Shown: positions 17,979 through 26,937 of the stretch, piece by piece | How the letters are laid out: each line of letters begins with the position of its first letter | Numbering within the stretch: position 1 is the stretch's first letter | NCBI GenBank assembly: GCA_964554795.1 | Contig: CAZKQB010000011.1 | Coordinates: 8,582 to 72,581 of the forward strand | DNA: 64,000 bases | Origin: SFHK01 sp964554795 | GTDB taxonomy: Bacteria; Bacillota; Clostridia; Christensenellales; Aristaeellaceae | Reading direction: 5' to 3' | The notes under the pieces: generated by a model | What the model saw: the letters and a program-made list of their open reading frames with translations, nothing else | Databases searched by the model: none | Told to the model about the DNA's origin: nothing | Translations under genes and position numbers: made by a program

Positions 17979-18845
17979 GTGATTCGTGTGGGTGTGATCG
18001 GCAGCGAGAATTCGCATGCCATGGCGTTTTCCCGGATTTTCAATCAATCCGGCAAATATGAGGATATGCGCGTGGTCGCCGTTTATGGCGAGGAGCGCGA
18101 GGCAAGCGAGGCAATTCAGAAGGAATGCGGCGTGGAGCTGCTGTGCGACCATCCTGAGGAGATGCTTGGAAGGGTGGATGCGTTGATGGTCACGTCGCGC
18201 GATGGTAAGCTGCATTTTCCCTATGTAAAGCCGTTCCTTGAGGCCGGGCTTCCTGCGTTCATCGACAAGCCTGTGACCTGCGATCCGCTGCAGGCGCTGG
18301 AGCTGGTGCGGCTGGCGGAGAAGCACGGCGCGCGACTGACGGGCGGCTCGTTTGTGAAGCTGGTCTCTGACACGATGAAGCTGAGGGAGGCGGCGAATGC
18401 GCAGAAGGCAGCCGGCAAGCTCGTTGGAGGGCATGTTTGGGCACCGGTTAGTATGCAAAACGCCTATGGAAACTTCTGGTTCTACGCGTCGCATCTGGTG
18501 GAAACGGCGCTTACGATCTTTGGCTATCGTCCGTTTTTCGTCACGGCGCAGAGAACCGACCGCGGCATTGCCGCCTTGCTCAATTATGGCGCGTACGCTG
18601 TGCATCTGACGTTCGGCGACGAGAATTACAACTACGGCGCGACTGTGCTGGGCGAGCAGGTTACCACCTCGGGGATCGAGTTCGGCGAGGGATACGATCT
18701 GGAGGCGGAGAACTTTGCGCGCATTGCTCATGGGGAAGAGCCGCATCAAAATGCGCATGATTTCATCGAGGCCGTGTGTGTGATGGATGCGGTGCAGAGG
18801 GCTGCTGAGAGCGGCCGGCCCGAGTTCATCGTCAATCTGGCGTAG
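17979..18845 (+). CDS. Short Gfo/Idh/MocA-type oxidoreductase
   Basis: A 288-residue protein with VGVIGSENSHAMAF at the N-terminus and IDKPVT at the catalytic Lys position. It is 40-70 residues shorter than most family members and only distantly like its neighbour. The GTG start is well supported by AAGGAGG 8 bases upstream. It may work with the preceding oxidoreductase and the following kinase on one carbohydrate, but the substrate is unknown. Confidence 0.82.
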   Translation: MIRVGVIGSENSHAMAFSRIFNQSGKYEDMRVVAVYGEEREASEAIQKECGVELLCDHPEEMLGRVDALMVTSRDGKLHFPYVKPFLEAGLPAFIDKPVTCDPLQALELVRLAEKHGARLTGGSFVKLVSDTMKLREAANAQKAAGKLVGGHVWAPVSMQNAYGNFWFYASHLVETALTIFGYRPFFVTAQRTDRGIAALLNYGAYAVHLTFGDENYNYGATVLGEQVTTSGIEFGEGYDLEAENFARIAHGEEPHQNAHDFIEAVCVMDAVQRAAESGRPEFIVNLA

Positions 18846-18853
18846 GGCACAGG

Positions 18854-19609
18854 ATGAACAAAACGTGCTATCGACTGACAATCAACGGCCTCCCGGTGGA
18901 GGCTAAGTTTCAGCACGGGGAAATGGAGCGGGCGATTGATCCTCTGATTGCTGCTCTGGTTGCTATGCAAAAGCGTTCTTCCCGGCGTATCGTCGCGTTT
19001 CTGGCCGGGCCGCCCGGCGCGGGAAAGAGTACGCTGGCCGAGATGCTTTGCGTGCGTGCGGCTCAGCGGCGTGTGGACGTGCGCTTTCAGACGCTGGGAC
19101 TGGACGGATTTCATTATCCGAACGCATATCTGGATAAGACATACCGAACGATCGATGGCGTGTGTACGCGGCTGCGCGACGTGAAGGGAAGGCCGGAGAC
19201 GTTCGATGTGCGCCGTTTTGCGGAAACGCTGGCAAGGGCGAGAGTGGAGGAAGACGTTATCTGGCCGCGCTACGACCGGACGACGCACGATGTGGATGTG
19301 CGCGGCGCGACTGTAACCGGAGACGTGCTGATTGTAGAGGGCAACTGGCTTTTGCTGGATGAGCCCGATTGGAACGAAGCATGCGCACTGTGCGACTGCA
19401 CGGTTGCGCTCGGCGCACCGGAGCCTGTTCTACGGGAACGACTGATTGCGCGAAAAATACGCGGCGGCCTTTCGCGGGAAGAGGCAGAGGCATGGTACAC
19501 GCGCGTGGACGGGCCGAATGCTGCGCGGTTCGAAAAGCATAGCATTCCCGCCGATTACAATTTGATGTATACCGAAACTACACTGAAAATTTGCAGGGAA
19601 CGTGTATAA
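18854..19609 (+). CDS. Uridine kinase/FrcK-like P-loop kinase
   Basis: The 251-residue protein has a Walker A motif AGPPGAGKST and the LGLDGFHYPN segment typical of the uridine kinase, pantothenate kinase and YggC/FrcK group. An RYDRTTHD loop and the IVEGNWLLLDEP strand match the same group. Members phosphorylate nucleosides, pantothenate or sugars such as fructose. Position directly behind two sugar-type oxidoreductases favours a sugar or polyol kinase, but this is inference. It lies 8 bases after the preceding gene. Near the C-terminus an RKIRGGLS segment matches the lid region. Confidence 0.8.
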   Translation: MNKTCYRLTINGLPVEAKFQHGEMERAIDPLIAALVAMQKRSSRRIVAFLAGPPGAGKSTLAEMLCVRAAQRRVDVRFQTLGLDGFHYPNAYLDKTYRTIDGVCTRLRDVKGRPETFDVRRFAETLARARVEEDVIWPRYDRTTHDVDVRGATVTGDVLIVEGNWLLLDEPDWNEACALCDCTVALGAPEPVLRERLIARKIRGGLSREEAEAWYTRVDGPNAARFEKHSIPADYNLMYTETTLKICRERV

Positions 19610-19619
19610 TAGTCCCGGT

Positions 19620-19647
19620 GAAGCCTCGGCGGCAGCGCCGGGGCTTC
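19620..19647 (+). other. Hairpin between kinase and asparaginase genes
   Basis: A 12-base stem (GAAGCCTCGGCG with CGCCGGGGCTTC, one wobble pair) closes a 4-base loop and is followed by CCTTTG. The T-run is weak, so it may attenuate rather than end transcription. Confidence 0.5.
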
Positions 19648-19686
19648 CTTTGATGGACGCGAGAAGAACAGATGCAGGTGAAGCCG

Positions 19687-20700
19687 ATGAAAAAACTCCT
19701 TTTGATTGCAACCGGTGGAACGATTGCCTCCGAGACTGGCGAGGAGGGACTGAAGCCGGGGCTGGGCGCACAGGCGCTTTTGGCGCATGTGCCGAAGCTG
19801 GAATCGCTGTATTCGGTGGATGCCGTGCAGCCGCTGAGTCTGGATTCCACCAATATGCGGCCGGAAAATTGGATCAGCATTGCCGAATGCATCCGCGAGC
19901 ACTACGATGATTACGACGGCTTTGTGATTTCCCACGGCACCGACACGATGGCCTATACCGCTGCGGCGCTGAGCTATCTTGTGATGCATTCGCCTAAGCC
20001 GATCATACTGACCGGCGCGCAGCGGTCGATCGTGACGGAGGATACCGACGCACGCACGAACCTGTACGATGCCTTCTGCTACGCGTCCGACGCCGCGTCG
20101 CACGGTGTGAGCATTGTATTCGACGGGCACGTGATCACCGGAACGCGTGCGCGCAAGGTGCGCACGAAGAGCCGAAACGCCTTCGAAAGCGTGGATTATC
20201 CGCCAGTGGCGCTGGTTCGCGATGGGCGCGTGCTGCGCTATATTCGCGAGGACAGGCCGAGCGAGCCGACGTTTTATCATGAGATGGATTCGCGCGTGGC
20301 GGTCGTCAAGCTGACCCCGGGGCTTCCGTGGCAGGCAGTGAGCGCGCTGCGTGGCTGCGTGGACGCGCTTGTGGTGGAAAGCTTCGGCGTGGGCGGACTG
20401 CCGAGTTCCGATGGCGGGGCTCTCCTGAAGGAAATCCGCAGCTGGCGGGAAGCTGGAAAGGTAGTGGCGCTTACGACGCAGGTTCCTTACGAGGGTAGCG
20501 ATCTGGCGCTGTATGAGGTTGGCAGACGCGCGTTGACGGAGGGCGGCGTGATTGAGGCGTACACGATGACGCCGGAGACCGCCGTAGTCAAGCTGATGTG
20601 GATTCTGGCGCGCGAGCGAAGCGCGGAGGCCGTGCGCAGGCGGTTCTACGAGCCGGTGGCACATGATCTTCTGGCACTGAAGTCCCCCGAAATCGGATGA
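19687..20700 (+). CDS. ansA: L-asparaginase, type I-like
   Basis: The protein carries both catalytic Thr motifs of asparaginases: ATGGTIASE near the start and HGTDTMAYTAAALSY about residue 80, plus TGAQRS. It hydrolyses asparagine to aspartate and ammonia. No signal peptide is present, which points to the cytoplasmic type. The ATG at 19687 has AGGTGA 5 bases upstream; the ATG at 19672 is an alternative with five more residues. Length (337) fits the family. It lies after a hairpin that separates it from the kinase. Confidence 0.9.
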   Translation: MKKLLLIATGGTIASETGEEGLKPGLGAQALLAHVPKLESLYSVDAVQPLSLDSTNMRPENWISIAECIREHYDDYDGFVISHGTDTMAYTAAALSYLVMHSPKPIILTGAQRSIVTEDTDARTNLYDAFCYASDAASHGVSIVFDGHVITGTRARKVRTKSRNAFESVDYPPVALVRDGRVLRYIREDRPSEPTFYHEMDSRVAVVKLTPGLPWQAVSALRGCVDALVVESFGVGGLPSSDGGALLKEIRSWREAGKVVALTTQVPYEGSDLALYEVGRRALTEGGVIEAYTMTPETAVVKLMWILARERSAEAVRRRFYEPVAHDLLALKSPEIG

Positions 20701-20722
20701 GCGAAAGGCTTGTGAGCGGAAC

Positions 20723-22468
20723 ATGATCAAAAAACTGGGTGCGTATTTGAAGGGCTATGGGCGCGAGAGCGTGCTCGGGCCGCTGTTTAAGCTACTGGAG
20801 GCAATGTTTGAGTTGTTTGTGCCGCTGGTCGTCGCGAGGATGATCGACCTTGGCATCGATAAGGGAGACGAGGCCTATGTGTGGAAGATGGGCGGGTTGC
20901 TTCTGCTGCTGGGCGTGGTAGGGCTTGTGTTCTCAATCACGGCGCAGTATTTTGCCGCGCGCGCATCGGTGGGCTTTGCATCGCGCCTGCGCGAGACGCT
21001 GTATGACCGTGTAACGTGCCTGTCGGCTGCACAGCTGGACAAAATCGGATCCTCCCGCCTGACCCAGCGGCTGACGGGCGATGTGGATCAGGTGCAGAAC
21101 GGCCTGAATCTGGCATTGCGCCTGATGCTACGCTCACCGTTCGTCGTGTTTGGCTCGATGATTATGGCGTTTACCGTGGACGCGAAGAGCGCATGGATTT
21201 TCGCAGTGATGATTCCGGCACTGTCCGTCGTCGTGTTTGGCGTAATGGGATGGTCGTTAAAGCTGTTCAAGCGCTCGCAGGCGAACATGGATCGGGTGAT
21301 GAATCTGGTTCGTGAAAACCTGACCGGTGTGCGCGTGATTCGTGCGTTCGGGCGAGACGGCAGCGAAAACGCGCGCTTTGCCGACGCGTCTGATCGCCTG
21401 AACGCCAGCCAGCGCGCGGCGGGGCGCGTGAGTGCGCTTACGAACCCGCTGACGAGCGTGATTGTGAATCTTGCGCTGATCGTTCTGATTCATACAGGCG
21501 CTTTGCGCGTGGATACAGGCACGCTGTCGCAGGGACAGCTTGTGGCACTTGTAAACTATATGAGCCAAATACTGGTTGAGCTGATCAAGCTTGCCAACCT
21601 GATCGTTTCCATTTCCAAGGCGTTGGCCTGCTTTGAGCGCGTGCAAGCGGTGATTGACCTGCCCGAGGATGCGACCGAGCGCGTTGCCGGCGCAGCGTTG
21701 GACAGGGCGGCCGACGTAGCTGTGCGCTTCGAGCATGTGAATCTGGTATATCCCGGCGCAGGCGCGCCGTCGCTGGAGGATGTGAGCTTTGTTGCGCATC
21801 GCGGCGAGACGATTGGCATCGTGGGCCCGACGGGCTCCGGCAAAAGTTCGCTTGTGAACCTGATTCCGCGCTTCTATGACGCGACGAGCGGCAGCGTGGA
21901 GCTGTATGGGCAGGACGTGAAGCAGCTGGCAGCGGAGGACATTCGTCGCAGCGTGGGAATGGTGCCGCAGAAAACGGTGCTGTTCTCCGGCAGTATTGCC
22001 GACAACGTGCGCTGGGGAAATGCGGATGCGTCAGATGAAGAGGTCCTGAATGCTATTGACGGCGCACAGGGCGCGGACATCCTCTCCAGGAAGACGGATG
22101 GCATGAATGCACCGGTCGGGCAGGGTGGGCGCGCGTTGTCCGGCGGACAGCGGCAGCGCGTGGCCATTGCGCGCGCGCTGGTTCGAAATGCGAATATTTT
22201 GATCTTGGACGACAGCGCCTCGGCGCTGGACTTCGCCACCGACGCACGTCTGCGCGCTGCCATTCGCGCGCGGCAGGGCAGGCAGACGGTGTTTATCGTC
22301 TCTCAGCGCGCGTCCGGCGTGCGCTACGCCGATCGGATTCTGGTGATGGACGAGGGACGTGTGTCCGCGCAGGGCACGCATGAGGAACTGATGCAGTCGA
22401 GCGAGCTTTACCGCGAAATCTATTTCAGCCAGTTCCCGGAGGGCGATCACGTATGCGAAAGCAGGTAA
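20723..22468 (+). CDS. Heterodimeric ABC exporter, degenerate-site subunit
   Basis: The 581-residue half-transporter has six N-terminal membrane helices and a C-terminal nucleotide-binding domain with Walker A GPTGSGKSS and signature LSGGQRQRVAIA. After Walker B the catalytic Glu is replaced by Asp (ILILDDSASALD) and the H-loop His by Gln (VSQRAS). This pattern marks the non-catalytic half of asymmetric exporters such as TM287/288 and BmrCD. It overlaps the partner gene by 16 bases. Substrates of such pumps range from drugs to peptides and lipids; none can be assigned. Confidence 0.93.
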   Translation: MIKKLGAYLKGYGRESVLGPLFKLLEAMFELFVPLVVARMIDLGIDKGDEAYVWKMGGLLLLLGVVGLVFSITAQYFAARASVGFASRLRETLYDRVTCLSAAQLDKIGSSRLTQRLTGDVDQVQNGLNLALRLMLRSPFVVFGSMIMAFTVDAKSAWIFAVMIPALSVVVFGVMGWSLKLFKRSQANMDRVMNLVRENLTGVRVIRAFGRDGSENARFADASDRLNASQRAAGRVSALTNPLTSVIVNLALIVLIHTGALRVDTGTLSQGQLVALVNYMSQILVELIKLANLIVSISKALACFERVQAVIDLPEDATERVAGAALDRAADVAVRFEHVNLVYPGAGAPSLEDVSFVAHRGETIGIVGPTGSGKSSLVNLIPRFYDATSGSVELYGQDVKQLAAEDIRRSVGMVPQKTVLFSGSIADNVRWGNADASDEEVLNAIDGAQGADILSRKTDGMNAPVGQGGRALSGGQRQRVAIARALVRNANILILDDSASALDFATDARLRAAIRARQGRQTVFIVSQRASGVRYADRILVMDEGRVSAQGTHEELMQSSELYREIYFSQFPEGDHVCESR

Positions 22469-24195
22469 GCACATTAAAGATGCTCATGAAATATCTGGGT
22501 GCGCGAAAGTACTGGATTCTTGTGTCGCTGTTGCTGGCGTTGGGGTCGGTAGGGCTATCCCTGTATATCCCGGTGCTTACGGGTGAGGCAGTCGATCTGG
22601 CAGTCGGTAGGGGCAACGTGGAGCTAGCGGGAATCGCCGTGATTCTTGTGAAAATTGCCGCGTGCGCGTGCGCTTTGGCGCTTTTGCAGTGGGCGATGAG
22701 CGCTGTAAACAATCGCCTGTCGTTCGATACGTCGCGTGACATTCGTCTGGAGGCGTTCCGGAAAATTGCAAGGCTGCCGCTGAAGACCATTGATGCGCAG
22801 CCGCTGGGCGATATTGTTTCCCGCGTGATGTCGGATGTGGAGCAGCTTTCGGACGGAGTTTTGATGGGCTTCACGCAGCTGTTCACCGGCGTGATTACGA
22901 TTCTGGGCACGCTGGTTTTCATGCTGGTCAAGCAGCCGTTGATTGCCGTGGCCGTCGTGGTTGTTACGCCGCTGTCGCTGGTGGTATCCTCTTTTATTGC
23001 GAAGCGCACGTACAGTATGTTCAAAAAGCAATCCGAAAACCGCGGTGCACTGACGGCTATCATTGACGAGAGCGTATCCGGAATGAAGACGGTGAAGGCG
23101 TTCTCACAGGAGGGAATGATGCGCGGCCGCTTCTGCGAGGCAAACGAAAGACTGCGAGAAAGCGCGCTCAAGGCGATTTTCTTTTCCTCCATTACGAACC
23201 CGGCGACGCGCTTTGTCAATTCTGTGGTATATGCGCTGGTTGCCGTGATTGGTTCCCTGTTCGCAATTGCCCGACCGCTGATGATGTCTGTCGGAGATCT
23301 GACGTGCTTTTTGAGCTATGCCAGCCAGTATACCAAGCCCTTCAACGAAATCAGTGGTGTGGTAGCTGAGTTCCAGAACGCGCTGGCCTGCGCGGCACGC
23401 GTATTTGAGTTCATTGCCGAGGAAGAGATGAAGCCTGATCCTCAGAGCGTCGCGGCGGTTGAGGGACTCAGGGGCGACGTGGGGATTGAGGATCTGTCGT
23501 TCTCTTATGAGCCGGATCGAAAGCTGATCGAGCATTTGAATCTGAGCGCCCCGGCGGGGCGGCGCGTGGCTATCGTGGGCCCGACAGGCTGCGGCAAGAC
23601 GACTCTAATAAACCTTCTGATGCGCTTTTATGAGCCGGACGCGGGGCGCATTACCGTGGACGGTGTGGATGCGCGCGAATATGGACGCGAGGCGCTCAGA
23701 AGTGCTTACGGCATGGTTTTGCAGGATACGTGGCTGATGAGCGGAACGGTACGCGAGAACATTCGCTTTGGCGCGCCCGACGCCACGGACGAACAGGTAC
23801 TTGAGGCTGCGCGCGCGGCGCATGCACATTCGTTCATCGAGCGCCTGCCGGACGGCTATGATACGATGCTGTCTGAGGATGGAGGCGGTTTGTCGCAGGG
23901 GCAGAAGCAGCTGATCTGCATTGCCCGCGTGATGCTGAAAACGCCGCGAATTCTCATACTGGACGAGGCCACCAGCTCCATCGACACGCGCACCGAGCTG
24001 CGCATTCAGGATGCATTTCAGCACCTGATGGAGGGAAGAACCAGCTTCGTAGTGGCACATCGCCTGTCCACGATCCGTTCCGCAGATGTGATCGTGGCCA
24101 TGAAGGATGGAAAAATCATGGAAGTGGGCAGCCACGAGGAGCTCCTGAAGAAAAACGGATTCTATGCGGATCTATATATGAGTCAGTACCGCTGA
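22453..24195 (+). CDS. Heterodimeric ABC exporter, catalytic subunit
   Basis: The 580-residue partner has six membrane helices and a canonical nucleotide-binding domain: GPTGCGKTT, LSQGQKQLICIAR, ILILDEATSSID and VAHRLSTI. The catalytic Glu and the H-loop His are both present, in contrast to the partner. The signature reads LSQGQ rather than LSGGQ. The start ATG lies inside the preceding gene with GGAGGG upstream, so the two subunits are made together in equal amounts. Together they form one efflux pump in the membrane. Confidence 0.94.
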   Translation: MRKQVSTLKMLMKYLGARKYWILVSLLLALGSVGLSLYIPVLTGEAVDLAVGRGNVELAGIAVILVKIAACACALALLQWAMSAVNNRLSFDTSRDIRLEAFRKIARLPLKTIDAQPLGDIVSRVMSDVEQLSDGVLMGFTQLFTGVITILGTLVFMLVKQPLIAVAVVVVTPLSLVVSSFIAKRTYSMFKKQSENRGALTAIIDESVSGMKTVKAFSQEGMMRGRFCEANERLRESALKAIFFSSITNPATRFVNSVVYALVAVIGSLFAIARPLMMSVGDLTCFLSYASQYTKPFNEISGVVAEFQNALACAARVFEFIAEEEMKPDPQSVAAVEGLRGDVGIEDLSFSYEPDRKLIEHLNLSAPAGRRVAIVGPTGCGKTTLINLLMRFYEPDAGRITVDGVDAREYGREALRSAYGMVLQDTWLMSGTVRENIRFGAPDATDEQVLEAARAAHAHSFIERLPDGYDTMLSEDGGGLSQGQKQLICIARVMLKTPRILILDEATSSIDTRTELRIQDAFQHLMEGRTSFVVAHRLSTIRSADVIVAMKDGKIMEVGSHEELLKKNGFYADLYMSQYR

Positions 24196-24216
24196 CGGAA
24201 GGAAAGGGAAGCGGGT

Positions 24217-26097
24217 TTGTTTACTGAGGAATTTGACCTGATCGTGGTGGGAGCTGGGCATGCGGGCTGCGAGGCTGCGCTGGCGGGCGCTCGGATGGGG
24301 CAGCGCACGTTGCTTTTGACGCTGAATCTGGATAGCGTGGCCATGATGCCCTGCAACCCCGCCATTGGCGGAACGGGCAAGGGCCACCTGGTGCGCGAAC
24401 TGGATGCGCTGGGCGGCGAAATGGGCCGCGCCATCGATGACACATTCATCCAGTCACGCATGCTGAATACCGGCAAGGGGCCGGCCGTGTATTCCCTGCG
24501 CGCGCAGGCGGATAAAATGGCCTACAAGGCCCGAATGCGTGCTGCAGTGGAGAACCAGCTGGGGTTAACGCTTCGGCAGGGAGAGGTCAGACGGCTGATC
24601 GTGGAAAATGGCGAGCTTCGCGGCGTGGAAACGGCGACGGGTTCCCAAATTGGTTGCCGTGCGGCGGTGCTGTGTACGGGCGTATATCTGAAAAGCCGCA
24701 TCATCATTGGTCAGTGCTCGTGGGAGAGCGGCCCGCAGGGACTTGTTGCCGCTACGGGGCTCACGCAGTCGCTTCTGGACAACGGCTTTTCGATTCGTCG
24801 CTTTAAAACCGGTACGCCCGCGCGCGTGGACGTGCGCACGGTGGATTTCTCACGGATGACTCCGCAGGAGGGCGATTCGCCGATCGTGCCGTTTTCCTTC
24901 CTCACGGACGCTGCGATGCTAAAAAACCGAGCGTTGTGCTATCTTACCTACACGACGCCCGAAACGCACGAAATTATTCGCGAAAACCTGCACCTGTCGC
25001 CAATGTACTCTGGTGCGATCAAGGGTACCGGCGCGCGCTACTGCCCATCCATCGAGGACAAGGTTGTGCGCTTTGCCGACAAGGAACGCCATCCCATCTT
25101 CATGGAGCCGGAGGGACTGAATACGGTGGAATGGTATGTGCAGGGTATGTCGTCATCGCTGCCCGAGGACGTACAGCGGCGCATGTATCGTTCTGTGCCA
25201 GGCCTTGAGCATGCCGAGCTGATGCGGCTGGCCTACGCCATTGAATACGATTGCATTGATCCGATGCAGCTGACCAGTCATTTTGAGGCGCGGCATATCC
25301 GCGGCCTGTTCTGCGCAGGGCAGATCAACGGCACGTCCGGCTATGAGGAAGCGGCAGCACAGGGCTTGTATGCGGGCATGAACGCGGCGCTTCAGCTGAA
25401 GGGCGAGGAAATGATCGCGCTCAACCGCGCGAACAGCTACATCGGCGTGATGGTGGATGACCTGACCACAAAGGGCACCGACGAGCCGTACCGCATGATG
25501 ACATCCCGTGCCGAATACCGGTTGCTTCTTCGGCAGGATAATGCCGATTTGCGGCTGACGGAGCTGGGCTATCGTGCCGGTCTGGCGAGCGAGGAGCGCT
25601 ACCGCCGCATGTGCGAAAAGCGCGAGCAGCTGGAGAAGGGCTGTGCGTACCTAAGCAAAACGTGGGTGGCGCCGTCGGAGCCGGTGAACGCATTGCTTCG
25701 CGAAAAGGGCGAGACGGAGCTTTCAGCCTCTGCACGCCTGAGCGATCTGATCAAGCGCCCGAACGTGCATTATGACGACCTTGCCGCCTGCGTATCCGGC
25801 ATGCCTGAGCTGCGTGCCGACGCGCGGGAGCAGACGGAGATTGAATTGAAGTATGAGGGCTACATTGATCGTCAGCGCGCCGAGGTAAAGAGGTTTCTCC
25901 GCGAGGAGGAAATGCGGCTTCCGGCTGATCTGGACTACATGACGGTGGACACGCTGCGCGTGGAAGCGCGGCAGAAGCTGAACAAGGTGAGGCCTATATC
26001 GCTGGGGCAGGCATCGCGCATCCCGGGCGTGTCGCCGGGTGACATTACGGTTCTGATGATTCTGATGGAAAAGAAAAGGCGGGAAAACAGGGCATGA
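24217..26097 (+). CDS. mnmG: tRNA uridine-5-carboxymethylaminomethyl modification enzyme MnmG
   Basis: The 626-residue protein matches MnmG (GidA) throughout: the FAD-binding VVGAGHAGCEAALAGARMG, the PCNPAIGGTGKGHLVRE motif, and the C-terminal tRNA-binding helices. With MnmE it adds carboxymethylaminomethyl groups to wobble uridine 34 in several tRNAs. The start is a TTG at 24217; no upstream ATG fits and the family N-terminus begins exactly there. mnmE is not adjacent, unlike many Bacillota. Its stop overlaps the rsmG start (ATGA). Confidence 0.96.
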   Translation: MFTEEFDLIVVGAGHAGCEAALAGARMGQRTLLLTLNLDSVAMMPCNPAIGGTGKGHLVRELDALGGEMGRAIDDTFIQSRMLNTGKGPAVYSLRAQADKMAYKARMRAAVENQLGLTLRQGEVRRLIVENGELRGVETATGSQIGCRAAVLCTGVYLKSRIIIGQCSWESGPQGLVAATGLTQSLLDNGFSIRRFKTGTPARVDVRTVDFSRMTPQEGDSPIVPFSFLTDAAMLKNRALCYLTYTTPETHEIIRENLHLSPMYSGAIKGTGARYCPSIEDKVVRFADKERHPIFMEPEGLNTVEWYVQGMSSSLPEDVQRRMYRSVPGLEHAELMRLAYAIEYDCIDPMQLTSHFEARHIRGLFCAGQINGTSGYEEAAAQGLYAGMNAALQLKGEEMIALNRANSYIGVMVDDLTTKGTDEPYRMMTSRAEYRLLLRQDNADLRLTELGYRAGLASEERYRRMCEKREQLEKGCAYLSKTWVAPSEPVNALLREKGETELSASARLSDLIKRPNVHYDDLAACVSGMPELRADAREQTEIELKYEGYIDRQRAEVKRFLREEEMRLPADLDYMTVDTLRVEARQKLNKVRPISLGQASRIPGVSPGDITVLMILMEKKRRENRA

Positions 26098-26801
26098 AGG
26101 CGTATCTGAAGGCGCAGGCAGAGAAAATGGGTATTCCGATGACGGATGCACAGGCGGATGCGTTCTGCATGTATCATGATCTGCTGACGGCAGTGAATCG
26201 GGAAATGAATCTGACGCGCGTAGGCGAGGATGTTCGGGAGGCTGTCGACCGCAACTATCTGGACAGCCTGACCATTCTTCCGTTTCTGCACGGTGTGTCT
26301 ACGCTGATTGACGTGGGCACCGGCGCAGGCTTTCCCGGCATCCCTGTCGCCATCATGTGTCCAGACATTCATGTTACGCTGATGGACGCGCTGGGCAAGC
26401 GTGTAGCGTTTCTGAAGCAGGTCGTGGATGCGCTTGCTCTGAATGCGGACTGCGTGCATGCCCGATGCGAGGATGCGGCAAAGAAGCCGGAATTCCGGGA
26501 TTCGTATGACGCAGCCTGTGCGCGCGCGGTGGCGGAAACGAACGTGCTGAGTGAGTGGCTGTTGCCGTTTGTAAAGCCCGGCGGGCGGATGCTGGCGCTG
26601 AAGGGACCGATGGCGGCCGAGGAGGCAGAACGCGCAGAGACAGCGCTTTCGCAGCTGAACGGACGGCTGGCGCGCGTGTGTCCGGTCGCTGTACCGGGGC
26701 GCGACTGGGAGCATCGCGTGGTTGAGATTCTGAAAACGGATGCGACGCCGGATCGCTTTCCCCGCAAGGCGGGCATCGCCGAAAAGCGGCCGCTCAGGTG
26801 A
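26094..26801 (+). CDS. rsmG: 16S rRNA (guanine527-N7)-methyltransferase RsmG
   Basis: The 235-residue product has the RsmG SAM-binding motif IDVGTGAGFPGIPVAI and the KGPMAAEE segment near the C-terminus. It methylates G527 of 16S rRNA in the ribosomal decoding region; loss gives low-level streptomycin resistance in other bacteria. The ATG overlaps the mnmG stop by 4 bases, so the two genes are coupled. It is followed by noc, the common order in Bacillota. Confidence 0.95.
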   Translation: MKAYLKAQAEKMGIPMTDAQADAFCMYHDLLTAVNREMNLTRVGEDVREAVDRNYLDSLTILPFLHGVSTLIDVGTGAGFPGIPVAIMCPDIHVTLMDALGKRVAFLKQVVDALALNADCVHARCEDAAKKPEFRDSYDAACARAVAETNVLSEWLLPFVKPGGRMLALKGPMAAEEAERAETALSQLNGRLARVCPVAVPGRDWEHRVVEILKTDATPDRFPRKAGIAEKRPLR

Positions 26802-26897
26802 CAGTGGGCTTCACCGAAAACATGCGCAGTTATTTGCTGTCATTGAAGCGTATACGATGACGGCAGCGCGATATCTTCGTCGACTGGTTTTGAAAGC

Positions 26898-26935
26898 AGC
26901 CATCCCTTCCGTATATATAAGCGGAGGGGATGGCT
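26898..26935 (+). promoter_or_regulatory. Hairpin that buries the noc ribosome binding site
   Basis: A 14-base stem (AGCCATCCCTTCCG with CGGAGGGGATGGCT, one wobble pair) closes a 10-base loop. The 3' arm contains the GGAGGGG used by noc and ends two bases before its ATG at 26938. Folded mRNA would hide the ribosome binding site. Confidence 0.7.
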
Positions 26936-26937
26936 TT

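Noticed and set aside
19606..19611. TATAAT at the end of the kinase gene as a promoter for the asparaginase gene
   Set aside because: No -35 at 16-18 bases upstream and no extended -10; probably chance.
17727..20730. Two long minus-strand frames opposite the oxidoreductase and asparaginase genes
   Set aside because: They are Arg/His-rich antisense shadows of genes with clear motifs on the plus strand.
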